Positions 54,261 to 64,000 of a stretch of 64,000 nt of DNA are shown piece by piece. Position 1 is the first letter of the stretch. Each line of letters starts with the position of its first letter. The notes under the pieces are model-generated. The model saw only the letters and a program-made list of their open reading frames with translations. It had not been told where the DNA came from and made no database searches. The DNA comes from Arion vulgaris. Taxonomy: Eukaryota > Mollusca > Gastropoda > Stylommatophora > Arionidae. A program made the translations under genes and the position numbers. The stretch is taken from the NCBI GenBank assembly GCA_020796225.1, contig CM036761.1:32942928-33006927 (forward strand), in the 5' to 3' direction.

Positions 54261-55243
54261 ACTAATCTGTTACTATTACCTTTTCAATGCTTTCGGATGT
54301 TGTAGAAAAGTTCCCCAAGTTCCTACTAGATTCTCAGCATTCACCAGATAACAGTTCAGAATTTATCGTAGAAATGCTTGCTCTGAAACTAATTACTGAC
54401 TGACACCAATTGTAATCGACATAAATAAGTAATTTAACCTTTGTTTCTGTATTGATTCTAGACTATTCTAACTGTTTTATAGTTCTCTATTGTTACTTGA
54501 AAATTTCAGTTTGAATTCAGCTTGATTGCTTATATTGTTGAGATATTTTTAGACAGAATGGTGTAGCCGTTTGTAATTTATTTTTCTAATTATTTTAAAA
54601 AAAATAAAACCTGGCTGTGATACATGTCAATGGCTTCTTTATAATTACTTTTCTCATTTTCCAAATTGACTTATTCATTCGCATATATAGCTTTTTCTGT
54701 TTTATTTCATTCTCCGGATTTTTCCCTTAAAAAAACACCTGGACATGAAAACCCAAATCAGTTTTACTTCTCCTTGACTGGAGTTAAGCTTCCTCTCCAC
54801 CCTTCGCCCCCTGTGAAACAAGTCCGCAACCAAGGCCTTCCAAGACAGCCTATACAATGCTATCTATTCCAGATCTCACCACTCTCTCCACATTTTCTTT
54901 CCTATTGTTTTCCCTTACAAAAAACACCTGAACATGATAACCCAAATCAGTTTAAATTGTCCTTGTTTGGAGTTAAGCTTACCAATAGTTTATTCTTGCT
55001 CTAATTCTGTAGATGAATTTAATGACATTTATTTTAATCCTCATTTATTCTAAAGAGCTTTTCTTTGACATCTTTTCTTTCATTGCTATACTTTTTTCTT
55101 GAATTTCCTTTTCTGCAGTGTTGATTAGCAAGATTACATTTTAAAATGACGATTTATCAAGTTTACTTTTCTTCTGAAAGACATAAATATCAATTAAACC
55201 AAAATTATTATATATCAATGTTTTAATAGTAGTAGTAGTAGTA
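54261..55243. repeat. Spaced 73-bp duplication in otherwise unassigned DNA
   Basis: Segments at about 54719-54791 and 54908-54980 share TTTTCCCTTA, AAAACACCTG, ACATGA, AACCCAAATCAGTTT and GGAGTTAAGCTT. They lie 189 bp apart. The rest of the interval is unassigned. Confidence 0.6.
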
Positions 55244-55483
55244 GGTGGCGTCGTGGCTAGGGGTTAGTGACTCTGTCTATTAACCCCGACGTTCTGAGTT
55301 CGAATCACGCTGCGGACAGTTTGCTTGCAAATTGTTTCCGTTGATTTTAACAAAGGACGATGGCGCCACCCGTTCAGAAAGCAATGGCAAACTACTGAAC
55401 GTATAAGTGGTGCCTAGAAAATCAACGACTTGTTTACTGTGGTTGATGGCTACGTCCTTTGGGATATGCCACGATTTTCATTC
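55244..55483 (+). mobile_element. SINE C, best preserved head
   Basis: tRNA-like head: GTCGTGGCTAGGGGTTAGTG (A-box region) and GAGTTCGAATCACGC (B box GTTCGAATC). Body GAAAGCAATGGCAAACTACT, GTATAAGTGGTGCCTAGAAA and end CCACGATTTTCATTC. Both flanks are (TAG)n, so it sits in or generated a TAG microsatellite. Confidence 0.85.
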
Positions 55484-55559
55484 AGTAGTAGTAGTAGTAG
55501 TCATAATAATGGTTGTGTGCTAGTAGTATTAGTAGTAATTGGTAACTAGACAGTGTACA

Positions 55560-55750
55560 AGTATTAAGGGTTTCTGGAAATACAAATTACCAAACACAGG
55601 ATTCGAACCACAACCCATTATTTCTTACGGCACCCATTGCTTAGCACTACGAGACGAGCGTTTTAAAGAACACAAGCAGTTAGCTCTTAAAAAAGAGCTT
55701 AACTGAGGAGTGTCTTCCGTAAACGCGTCGTCTGTTGAACATAGAACAAT
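55560..55750 (-). mobile_element. SINE K
   Basis: Reverse strand: CGTCTCGTAGTGCTAAGCAA (A-box region) and GTGGTTCGAATCCTGTG, an exact GGTTCGAATCC B box, followed by TTTGGTAATTTGTATTTCC. A separate piece of the same family lies at 55926-56015. Confidence 0.75.
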
Positions 55751-55925
55751 CAGGTCAGATTTGATCGAATAGTGTTTGCACAAACACATGCCAAACACAT
55801 GCGTAAACTTATTGTGTACGTTTTGTTTAGACTAAACAGCAGTTTACATACACAGAGGCGTATACATATAATATATATGCACATATTATTCATAGTCAGC
55901 TATAAGTTTATTTTAAGAAAAAAAT

Positions 55926-56015
55926 AAGGAGTTTTAAGAACACCAGGGAAAGCAAAGGAGTCAATGAATATGAACAATAAATAGACAATGAACAAATATT
56001 ATGGGCTTCTTGGCA
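55926..56015 (-). mobile_element. SINE K 3' fragment
   Basis: AAGGAGTCAATGAATATGAA, CAATAAATAGACAATGAACA, AATATTATGGGCTTC match 48405-48465. Confidence 0.5.
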
Positions 56016-56029
56016 GCTGCAGAGATTAT

Positions 56030-56760
56030 TGCTAATGCAGATACTAGTATGGTTAATATAGATAATACTATGGCTAATACAGATAGAACTATGACTAATA
56101 CAGATAATACTATAATAATACAGATAATTGTATGACTAATAAGATAATAGTATGGCTAATAGTATGGCTAATAAGATAATAGATGTCTGCGAAAAATAAT
56201 GAATATAAAATGGAACGAATTCAGGAGAAGTGATGAAATCAGAGACATGTCTGGTCAACCACTAGTGACAACTGTTATAAGAAAGAGAAGATGGAGATAT
56301 GTTGGGCACACCTTGAGGAGAAATGATCAACGAATATCAAAGCAGGCATTGAAGTGGGATGCAAAGGGTTCAAGAAAAGAGGTCGACCTAAGTAGACCTG
56401 AAGCGAACTTTGCTGAGAGAGGCAGGAAATATCGGTCTCAGTTCCATGTGGGAGATTGAACGAGTTGCCCAGGATAGAGCGGTATGGAGAAATTACTTGC
56501 ATAAAAACCCTATGTAACGTATAACGGTACGAGAGGAATTATTATTATTATTATTATGGCTAATATAGATAATACTATGGCTAATACATATACTACTATA
56601 ATAATACAGATAATACTATGGCTAATGCAGATAACACTATAATAATGCAGATAATAGTATATCTAATACAGATAATACGTGGCTAATGCAGATAATAATG
56701 TGGTTAATATAGATAATACCATGAAAAATACCGATAATATTTTGGTTAATACAGATATTA
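56030..56760. repeat. ~21-bp minisatellite interrupted by LINE L3
   Basis: Unit like ATGGCTAATACAGATAATACT; copies at 56030-56185 and 56554-56760, with LINE L3 between. Confidence 0.85.
56186..56553 (+). mobile_element. LINE L3 inserted in the 21-bp array
   Basis: Forward strand: IMNIKWNEFRRSDEIRDM, then IRKRRWRYVGHTLRRNDQRI, SKQALKWDAKGSRK, and a frameshift at GTCAAGAAAAGAGGTCGACC. Ends with TATAACGGTACGAGAGGAAT and (ATT)n. Array sequence resumes at once on the right. Confidence 0.85.
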
Positions 56761-56764
56761 TTTT

Positions 56765-57092
56765 GGAGAGCAGGTGGTCGAATGGTTAAAAGAGGGGATG
56801 TTTACTGGCGAAAATATGCGACCCCACGTTAAGTTTTTACTGTTGTGAAGAAAATAAACGACTTGACATTCGTGGCGACTGTTTCTGGCAAGCGGCCTTA
56901 ATTCCTCTGCCATATACAATCCCCTTGTGTTCTATCAAAGATAGGGACAAAGCGATGTAAAGATAGTATACTTTGGCAAGCGGGTCTTGAAAATATATAT
57001 TCCCAGCACAACACACCTATCGTATGTCAAGGTGACATGTGTGCAGTACAGCAATATGTGACCGGAGACGTGTTGAACAATTATTTTTTTTA
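56765..57092 (+). mobile_element. SINE E
   Basis: Head CAGGTGGTCGAATGGTTAAA resembles a tRNA A-box region. The body ACTGTTGTGAAGAAAATAAA, AAGCGGCCTTAATTCCTCTG, AGATAGTATACTTTGGCAAG, GCGGGTCTTGAAAATATATA recurs at about 58559-58801 inside the nested hAT element. Confidence 0.6.
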
Positions 57093-57287
57093 AAGTTTTC
57101 CTGTTTGTTATTTGAGAATCTCATTAGTTTAACACTTTGAAAAAAAGTCGTGAATATTTTGGCGTAAGATCTTAGTTTACAAATGAACGTTTTATGATTC
57201 TTCAAGTTAAACTACAGTTAGTGTTTTATAATGTATGCAACAATATATTTTTTTTTTTTTCGAAGACGTTCCCCACTGAAAGAAATA

Positions 57288-58160
57288 CAATACTACCTAC
57301 GCACCGACTGAGTGATAAAATACTACCTACGCACTGACTGAGTGATAAAATACTACCTACGCACTGACTGAGTGATAAAATACTACCTACGCACTGACTG
57401 AGTGATAAAATACTACCTACGCACTGACTGAGTGATAAAATACTACCTACGCACTGACTGAGTGATAAAATACTACCTACGCACTGACTGAGTGATAAAA
57501 TACTACCTACGCACTGACTGAGTGATAAAATACTACCTACGCACTGACTGAGTGATAAAATACTACCTACGCACTGACTGAGTGATAAAATACTACCTAC
57601 GCACTGACTGAGTGATAAAATACTACCTACGCACTGACTGAGTGATAAAATACTACCTACGCACTGACTGAGTGATAAAATACTACCTACGCACTGACTG
57701 CGTGATAAAATACTACCTACGCACTGACTGAGTGATAAAATACTACCTACGCACTGACTGAGTGATAAAATACTACCTACGCACTGACTGAGTGATAAAA
57801 TACTACCTACGCACTGACTGAGTGATAAAATACTACCTACGCACTGACTGAGTGATAAAATACTACCTACGCACTGACTGAGTGATAAAATACTACCTAC
57901 GCACTGACTGAGTGATAAAATACTACCTGCGCACTGACTGAGTGATAAAATACTACCAGCGCACTGACTGAGTGATAAAATACTACCTACGCACTGACTG
58001 AGTGATAAAATACTACCTACGCACTGACTGAGTGATAAAATACTACCTACGCACTGACTGAGTGATAAAATACTACCTACGCACTGACTGCGTGATAAAA
58101 TACTACCTACGCACTGACTGAGTGATAAAATACTACCTACGCACTGACTGAGTGATAAAA
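57288..58160. repeat. 30-bp minisatellite, 29 copies, highly homogeneous
   Basis: Unit TACTACCTACGCACTGACTG AGTGATAAAA. Only about five scattered single-base variants are visible in about 870 bp, so the array expanded or homogenised recently. It has no spacers. Confidence 0.97.
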
Positions 58161-58186
58161 TTGTCTTCTTCTTCGACCCTCTATAT

Positions 58187-59255
58187 CAGCGTTTCTTAAA
58201 GTGGGCGGTACCACCCCCAAGTGAGTGCTGAAGCGTTATATGGGACGATAGTGGCTTCAGAAGAATTTGGGGGTGTTCAAGCGATTAGGGTCGGTGGCTC
58301 TTAAAGAGAAATTAATAATAAATATTTTAAAATAAATTATTTTCGTGATTTTGTGATTGAATAATCATTTAAAATTTGAATTCTGAATTCTGAATTTTAA
58401 TTCATCTTATGCCCGTCTTACACGATCTATTTGTTCATCAATTTTCTATTACATGTATATAATATTTTAAAAAATGATCATGTTTTACAGATAAGATATA
58501 GAAACATGCACCAGCTTTCAACAACTAATCGATTACAATCTTTAGTAGACACTCCTATTAAGTTTGCTTACTGTTGTGAGGAAAATAAAACGACCTGCAC
58601 ATTCCTGTCAAGCGGCCTTAATTCCTCTGTCATATATAATCCACCAGTGTTCTACCAAAGAAAGGAACAAAGCGATGTAAAGATAGTATACTTTGGCAAG
58701 CGGGTCTTGAAAATATATATTCACAACATACCTATCATATGTCACGGTGACATGTGTACAGTACAGCAATCTGTAACCGGGGGCGTGCTGAATAATTATT
58801 TTTTAATTCATCTTATACCCGTCCTACACTATCCATTTTTCATCAATTTTCTTTTCATGCATACAATCCTTTTTTTTTTTTCCCATCCAGAAGCACTTGA
58901 GCTTTCAGCTCTTCGGCTCGGTGCCATGGACATCGTAACCCTTCGGTTCGGTGCCACGAACACCGTGAATCTGGGGAACCTGTGGCTTTTCTGCCAGTCC
59001 GCGGAGTTGAACCCTCACATACAGAGGACTAGTCACCCGCAGTCCAACGCGCTACGAACACGCTGGGCAGGCGGGCATACAGTCCTTTAAAAACTGACCA
59101 TGTATTACAGAAATATATATCAGTTTTCTATCTCAAAAAGAAAATATAGCATGTATATATATGGGAGTGGGCGTTGGCAAATATGTATAATGTGGAGGGG
59201 GGAGTTACAAAGTTTATGTTGTGCAAAGTGGGCAGTGGGCCGAAAAGGTTTGGGA
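58187..59255. mobile_element. hAT-like element (family Z), itself invaded
   Basis: Starts CAGCGTTTCTTAAAGTGGGC and ends GGGCCGAAAAGGTTTGGGAG, matching the reverse of 4088-4543. Flanks CTCTATAT and GTCTAAAT are compatible with an 8-bp duplication (two mismatches). The segment TTAATTCATCTTATRCCCGT occurs twice (about 58397 and 58805) with SINE E sequence between, and a SINE B sits at 58871-59075. A long open frame across this region is a chimera of these pieces. Confidence 0.75.
58871..59075 (-). mobile_element. SINE B nested in the hAT-like element
   Basis: Poly-T, CCATCCAGAAGCACTTGAGC, GGTGCCATGGACATCGTAAC, AGTCCAACGCGCTACGAACA. Flanked by CATACAATCCT and CATACAGTCCT (58860-58870, 59076-59086), one mismatch. 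Confidence 0.9.
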
Positions 59256-59596
59256 GTCTAAATCGATCCCTTGTTAACCACGCTTTGGTATTGGTATGTG
59301 ATCCCAGCCTAAGAGCGATTGCACGGTGTGCCAGTTATGCGCCTACAAGTAGGCCAGCACATTCAATTTCTGCGACGCTTTTTATTTACTAGGGTAGCTT
59401 CCATAGGCCGCTACCTCAGTAGCCTCTTACAACATGCATTGTAGGTCGCAGTGTTTCTATTCTTTGCTCCCATTAGAGAGCCCTGAGAACACAATGATGA
59501 AAAGTGATTGTATTATTGAATAAATCAGCAATGCACTTTAGTGAATAACCATGTATGATCGATCTACATTTTGCAAATAAATATATAAGCGGTAAT

Positions 59597-59960
59597 GTAC
59601 GAGTTCCGTAGCACCGGCGAAGGGTTTGCTGCTATTTATTTATTAGGGTAGTTAATGTCGACTAATGTTTTAAGATAGTAATACATTTTTAGGAATTTGT
59701 TTTTAAATTTTGTAATTAATTTTGACCAGCGAGCGGTTTACAGTCTACTCATCGATTTTTGACTGCCATTAGTTCTTTTACGAGCATATCTTGAAGACGA
59801 AGCATACTTTTTTGGTCGTCGGTCTCCGATACAATTAGGAACTAGCGATCACCTACATTAAGATCAAGAATCTCTGGAAACATTTTCCCTAGCTATCCAT
59901 GCAAGTAACGAACACATTTGGAACGAGAGGCGAGCCCATAACTTCCACGACACTACATTG
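59597..59960 (-). mobile_element. SINE H
   Basis: Reverse copy: ACGAGTTCCGTAGCACCGGC, CATCGATTTTTGACTGCCAT, ACAATTAGGAACTAGCGATC, ACCTACATTAAGATCAAGAA, TTTGGAACGAGAGGCGAGCC. Head is eroded at the B box. Confidence 0.65.
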
Positions 59961-60364
59961 TTCCAAGTTACTAGTTAGTTATGTTGGTTTTAAAAAATGT
60001 ATTCATTTCAAAGCGTATTATGTCAGCAATTATACTAGATCAATGTGCAAGAGGAGCTGCAAAGGAGGAAAAGCGTAGTGGCACCATTTGTGAACAGGGA
60101 ATATCAGTTTAAAAATCGGATCAACATTTCTTGCCTTATCAAACCTTGCAGGTAAATTTAGTTGTCCACTTTTTTTTTTTACGTAATGCAAGCATAAATG
60201 TATTTACTATTTCTGTAAAATATAGAGGAATATACCATTTCTAAATTAAAAAAAAAAAATTAAAGAATTTGTTTTCCTGCCATAAGGTATATTAGCGAAT
60301 AAAGTGTTGGGTATTTTCCTTTGACCTAGACACTGGAACGGATGGACGGGGAGGGGTGTGGTTT
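59961..60364. other. Unassigned AT-rich sequence
   Basis: No element recognised; several poly-T and poly-A runs. Confidence 0.35.
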
Positions 60365-60445
60365 TGAGGTAAACATTACACCAGCTGCATTTACTTCTCA
60401 GTGTTTCTCTGATACCAAATTGAGGGTGGGTTGACCTGAGAACAA
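60365..60445 (-). mobile_element. SINE I fragment
   Basis: TTTACTTCTCAGTGTTTCTC and CCAAATTGAGGGTGGGTTGA match the core of SINE I at 47466. Confidence 0.5.
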
Positions 60446-60479
60446 AAATTGCACACGTAAATCTCACGCAAAAGCTGAT

Positions 60480-60545
60480 TAGTTTCTCTAGTAAGATACA
60501 GAAACATGCATCAGCTTTCAAGAACAAATCGATTACAATCTTTAG
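60480..60545. repeat. Short dispersed repeat shared with 58.5 kb
   Basis: GAAACATGCATCAGCTTTCA and ATCGATTACAATCTTTAGT also occur at about 58501-58550 next to SINE E; possibly the 5' part of one larger element. Confidence 0.5.
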
Positions 60546-60933
60546 TGAAACACCATCTTTTAATACCACTGACTGTCTACACCCCTGGAACATCCAGGTC
60601 ATTGTTACTCGATTTGACATTGAAAAAAATAATATTCTCTCCTTACTCTTTGTCGCATATTATTTTATTTATCTATTTTTTATTATTTATGACTTTGGAT
60701 CACCCTTTTCTAACAGTCTCGTTAACAAGTTTGTGTATTTTTGGGGCGATTGAACAAAGACAGATATATACAGTAATACATCATCATCAAGTAGCTTGTC
60801 CCTTCCGGAACTTGACTCTCATTCTAATTCTAACTAAGGACATTCGTTTTGTATTTAACAATGTCTTGTATACCTAATTTGATAAAAGTTTCATGATCGA
60901 ATAACCTCTTTTGTACTTCTTACGACTTATTAT
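60546..60933. other. Unassigned; short L2-terminus-like motif
   Basis: CATCATCAAGTAGCTTGTCC at about 60781 resembles the L2 3' terminus; nothing else recognised. Confidence 0.4.
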
Positions 60934-61225
60934 GTGGTCTGTTGATTAGCGGTAGTGATAACGATCAAAACCCAAGAGTACCTTGTTCAAACCACGCGGC
61001 AGGCAGTTTGGAAGCACATTTGCCTCCGTAGAATTTTACGAACTGTAAAAATAGACCTTACCTTTCAGAAAGCAATGGCAACGGCAACAAAAGGTATAAG
61101 TGGTGCCTAGCAAATGTATAAGTGGTGCCTATCAAATGTATAAGTGGTGCCTAGCAAATCAACAATTCGTTTACTTTGGTTGATGGCCAAGTCCTGTAAA
61201 GGATATGCCCCAATTTTCGATTTTC
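60934..61225 (+). mobile_element. SINE C with 22-bp triplication
   Basis: Head TTGATTAGCGGTAGTGATAA and CCTTGTTCAAACCACGC; body as family. The segment GTATAAGTGGTGCCTAGCAA AT occurs three times in tandem at 61094-61159 where other C copies have it once. Confidence 0.85.
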
Positions 61226-61589
61226 ACTTCTTAAAATTATATTACTTGACCTTTTGTTAGTTTGTCGTTTAAAATACAAAGTAACACTATATGTTGATTA
61301 TTTAGAAACTTGTCAATTGCATAGACCTTCAGTAAGTAATACAACCTTAAGAATTGTTACAGGTTCTTCTGTATAAATTCATTTGAAGTAAATGTAACTG
61401 ATGAATATTCAAAACTTCTTCACATACAGATATCCGGTTTGTAACATAAGGATAAGCATTTTGATATTTTAACTTATATTTTTATGTTTACACGTCAACT
61501 ACTAGATTGCAAGAGCTGGGTTTGAAGATTAGAGTAGCAAGAAAATAACAGCATAACAGGTACGTGAGTAGGCTTATCAATCAAAATGG
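61226..61589. other. Unassigned AT-rich sequence
   Basis: No element recognised. Confidence 0.35.
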
Positions 61590-61700
61590 AACTGGGACGA
61601 TCAGTCGCTGGACGCTGTTGGAGATATTGCGAAGGAGATCGGAGCACCTATGGACATTTCCGGAGTGCAATGAAGATATTCCAAACTGAAATTGAAACTG
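61590..61700 (+). mobile_element. LINE L8-type 3' end
   Basis: Forward frame reads RWTLLEILRRRSEHLWTFPE then CNEDI and stops, the same ending as RRSEHTWTCLEWHDDN at 54.2 kb. Confidence 0.55.
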
Positions 61701-62016
61701 AAGCATTTTTACAAACCATCTGTATAAAGTAAATGTGAAGTATCTAATTGATGTTTCTTCTTTATTCCCAAATATTTCTCCCCTCTTTTCAATATCACTG
61801 AAAGAAACCTAATTAGCTGTCTCTGCATGTTTAGAATAAGAGATGATCTGGAATTAGAGCACAAGGAAGAGCGAGTGACAGATGGACATTAATAAAAACA
61901 ACTTTTCGAATATCGTTTTCATGGAAATGAGATCGCTAAGTGGTTGTTCTAGCGATGTGGTGTAAAAAAACTCTTGTTAGCCTGTTCTCACGCATCTGAA
62001 ACCATGTACTCTAGAA
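61701..62016. other. Unassigned
   Basis: No element recognised. Confidence 0.35.
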
Positions 62017-62442
62017 TTCTTCTTCTATTTCAAACGCTCCATATCGACCACTTGTTATTTGTGTGATTTGTATGTGATCTGAGTCTAAGAGCGTTGTGCC
62101 AGTTATGCGCCTACAAGTAGGCCAGTAAATCCGATTTCTGCGATGTTTTTTTTATCTACTAGGGTAGCTTCCAGTGGCGGCTCGTGATCATTTTTGTTAG
62201 TGGGACCAGACAGAAATTTTTGGAAAAATCGTGGTTTCGGTTAGGTTATATGTTAATGTATAAAATAATAAATACATGTTACAACTTATTTTTGGTGGGG
62301 CCCGACCCCACTGGCCCTTAATGATCGAGCCGCCACTGGTAGCTTCCTCAGGTATTACATCACTCGCCTCTTACGACAGGCCTTGTAGGTCGTAGTGGTA
62401 CTGTTCTTTGCTTTCCTTGCGGGACGCGTCACCACACGGGCG
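62017..62442 (-). mobile_element. SINE A interrupted by MITE M
   Basis: The left part (TTCTATTTCAAACGCTCCAT ... ACTAGGGTAGCTTC) and right part (GTAGCTTCCTCAGGTATTAC ... ACCACACGGGCG) form a complete SINE A when the MITE and one copy of the 8-bp GTAGCTTC are removed. Confidence 0.92.
62172..62338 (+). mobile_element. hAT-like MITE (family M), 167 bp, in SINE A
   Basis: Inverted ends CAGTGGCGGCTCG and CGAGCCGCCACTG, 13 bp exact. Perfect 8-bp duplication GTAGCTTC at 62164-62171 and 62339-62346. The intact empty-site sequence is known from the other SINE A copies, which proves the limits. Confidence 0.97.
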
Positions 62443-62572
62443 TCCACTAGACTGAAATATCGGTGTCATAAAAACTTGACCACCCGCTCCTAATTGTGAA
62501 GAATACATTGTAGAAATCCTACAGCATCATGGACATACAGTTACGAATGCGACTAGCTATAGTTATAATTAT

Positions 62573-62776
62573 TTTATTTTTTCCGATCCAGAAGCACTTG
62601 AGCTGAAAGCTCTTCGGCTCGGTTCATGGACATCGTAACCCTTCGGTTCGGTGCCACGAACACCGTAAATCTGGGGAACGTGTAGCTTTTCTGCCAGTCC
62701 GCGGAGTTGAACCCGCACATACAGAGGACTAGTCACCCGTAGTCCAACGTGCTACGAACACGCTGGGAACGCGGGC
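62573..62776 (-). mobile_element. SINE B with perfect 14-bp TSD
   Basis: Reverse copy: TCCGATCCAGAAGCACTTGA, GGACATCGTAACCCTTCGGT, CGTAGTCCAACGTGCTACGA. Exact duplication ATAGTTATAATTAT at 62559-62572 and 62777-62790. Confidence 0.93.
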
Positions 62777-62790
62777 ATAGTTATAATTAT

Positions 62791-63090
62791 AAACTCAAGC
62801 TTACCATCACACCTTTCGACAGAAGTCAAGTTGTTGTAAAGTATGCAAGAGAACACAAATAGCCAATTACGTTATACAATAAGAGCACCAAACTTCACTC
62901 ATTATGGGTAATGTTCTTGTGATAATGTAGTTGATACATAATCTTGTATTGACAAAGTTTGCACGCAATGATAATGTTTCATTTTTTCAGTTAGTGGTAG
63001 CAATGTACTGGTGATGCAAGGATGGCAAATTAGACTGCTTTAGCTCAAACATTTGTTTGCAAGCTTAGGCATTACAGTTTTGTAATCTTA
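62791..63090. other. Unassigned
   Basis: No element recognised. Confidence 0.35.
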
Positions 63091-63353
63091 TACAGGGTGT
63101 TCAACTTAAAAGCAGCCCATGAATGGAGCTAATCTGGCATATATGTATGGAAATGAGAAGGTTCAGTTATGACGTAGTATAGGTCAAGGTTGTGTGATGG
63201 TGTGTAATTGTAGTGCGGGAAGGGGCGATGAACAAATGTGACGTAGGATAAGCTAGTCATAACCGGTTTAAATAGTAAATAGACGGAGATGCAATGCGTA
63301 CCTGGCAAATTTCTATTTATCACTGGGGCTGCTTTTAAGTTGAACACCCTGTA
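63091..63353. mobile_element. TA-flanked TIR MITE, ~259 bp
   Basis: Inverted ends TACAGGGTGTTCAACTTAAA AGCAGCCC and GGGGCTGCTTTTAAGTTGAA CACCCTGTA match over 28 bp. The outer TA on each side fits a TA target duplication, as in Tc1/mariner-type elements. Part of a second copy opens the window (1-75). Confidence 0.88.
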
Positions 63354-64000
63354 TTTTCACGCGTCTAAATGCTAAGGTTTTCAAGTTATTCACAAAGGTA
63401 ACCAAAGATGTGGGATCAAATTACATTGTCCATAATATGAACACGTCCAAGTCTGCACTATACGGGTTTCAAACTCAAATAATTATGTCAGGGGTGTATT
63501 TAAGGCAGCGTCTGTTTTATAAATCTCTAGAAACTCTAGAAATAAATGGTATATTGGTTTGATTGTTCAAGTGGGTTAGTTTTAGATTCAGTTTCATTTT
63601 GATTGCATCTTGCAAAAACAAACTATAAAAGTATCTCGTGACCTGCGTTGGAATTCATTAAATATCAACAAAATGGAAATAAGTTAGCAACATTTATATT
63701 GAGAATATGAGGTGACACAGTTGTTTCTGAAGTATGCACATCTCTGAGAACACAAGAGTCGTGTAGAATCACCTCATATCTGTGAACTATTCAGTTCGAG
63801 ATGTCTATGACGCTTTAACTAGAACATAACAACAAAGGATATGGAGGGAGGGAATAATATTGTGAAAGTGCTAGTCATCAATACCCGTAATGTGTAACGT
63901 GTTCTTGTCAATGACAATATGTATAACAGTCACCATGACTCATAATGTAGGGGCATGATATCATTGTTATGTGTAACGTGGTGATAACCTCTGATAGAAG
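63354..64000. other. Unassigned
   Basis: No SINE, LINE, array or coding signal recognised to the end of the window. Confidence 0.35.

Larger units (their letters stand above)
58164..59495 (-). mobile_element. SINE A split by a hAT-like element
   Basis: The left piece (58164-58186, CTTCTTCTTCGACCCTCTAT) and right piece (from about 59256, ATCGATCCCTTGTTAACCAC through CAAGTAGGCCAGCACATTCA to 59495) join into one normal SINE A sequence once the 58187-59255 element is removed. Confidence 0.75.

Noticed and set aside
55560..55660. tRNA gene on the reverse strand with exact GGTTCGAATCC
   Set aside because: The box belongs to the SINE K head; no complete cloverleaf and a related decayed copy lies at 48.4 kb.
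57288..58160. CRISPR-like regular 30-bp repeats
   Set aside because: The repeats are directly contiguous with no spacers, and the context is eukaryotic.
58431..59090. A 219-codon forward frame
   Set aside because: It runs across a hAT-like element, SINE E sequence and an antisense SINE B, so it is an accidental chimera.
1..63281. The same 20 bases at 1 and 63262 as a terminal redundancy of a circular or viral genome
   Set aside because: Both belong to copies of one MITE; similarity is imperfect beyond that and the rest of the window is plainly chromosomal.

Overview
The window reads as AT-rich, intergenic DNA from an invertebrate animal genome. It is almost entirely transposon debris and tandem repeats. 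I find no intact protein-coding gene, no rRNA and no functional tRNA gene. A eukaryote is indicated by tRNA-headed SINEs with A and B boxes and poly-A or GAA tails, by many truncated non-LTR retrotransposons (LINEs), by hAT-like MITEs with 8-bp target duplications (TSDs), and by about 20 mini- and microsatellites. The LINE C-terminal types seen (GRPR/RW-type endings, RTGH-type endings, RNase H endings) are common in molluscs, cnidarians and annelids. I lean to a mollusc or other lophotrochozoan, but the sequence does not settle it.

Provisional family names used here are mine. SINEs: A (GAA-tailed, about 250 bp, at least 14 copies), B (tRNA head, poly-A, about 205 bp, 6 copies), C (ends near CCACGATTTTCATTC, 6 copies), E, G, H, I, K. 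LINE ends: L1a, L2, L3, L4, L5, L6, L7 (RTGH/zinc-knuckle type), L8 (RNase H type), L9 (palm-domain fragment), L10. DNA elements: M (165-170 bp hAT-like MITE), Z (hAT-like, TTTGGGAAACGCTG end), a 724-bp TIR element, a 259-bp TA element and two foldback elements.

Layout. 1-7.2 kb: SINE H, G and A pieces, LINE ends, one Z element, and a 21-bp minisatellite grown inside a SINE G. 7.3-13.6 kb: SINE A and B, a 726-bp TTAA-flanked foldback element, and a 45-bp array that decays into a deletion-rich zone. 13.6-24 kb: palm-domain LINE fragment, SINE C, A and G copies, and arrays of 28, 15, 55 and 56 bp. 24-27.6 kb: an unidentified decayed coding-like stretch, a TIR transposon and an M element. 27.9-32.5 kb: large arrays (46, 26, 40 bp) and a segmental duplication. 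32.7-38.4 kb: SINEs, LINE ends, and a near-perfect 73-bp-arm hairpin. 38.5-46 kb: arrays of 21, 28 (inside a hAT-like element), 42, 50 and 25/50 bp. 46-56 kb: foldback element, SINEs and LINE ends. 56-64 kb: arrays of 21 and 30 bp, a four-layer nest of transposons, SINEs, an M element inside a SINE A, and a TA-type MITE.

The main theme is that several minisatellites visibly start from a short segment of a transposon: SINE G, A and C, a LINE reading frame, and a hAT-like MITE. In each of those cases the unexpanded ancestral segment can be seen in another copy or in the flank. A second theme is that some array copies are unusually rich in single-base deletions next to clean copies, which looks like uncorrected long-read consensus. 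No operons, promoters or regulatory sites can be supported beyond the internal pol III boxes of the SINEs.
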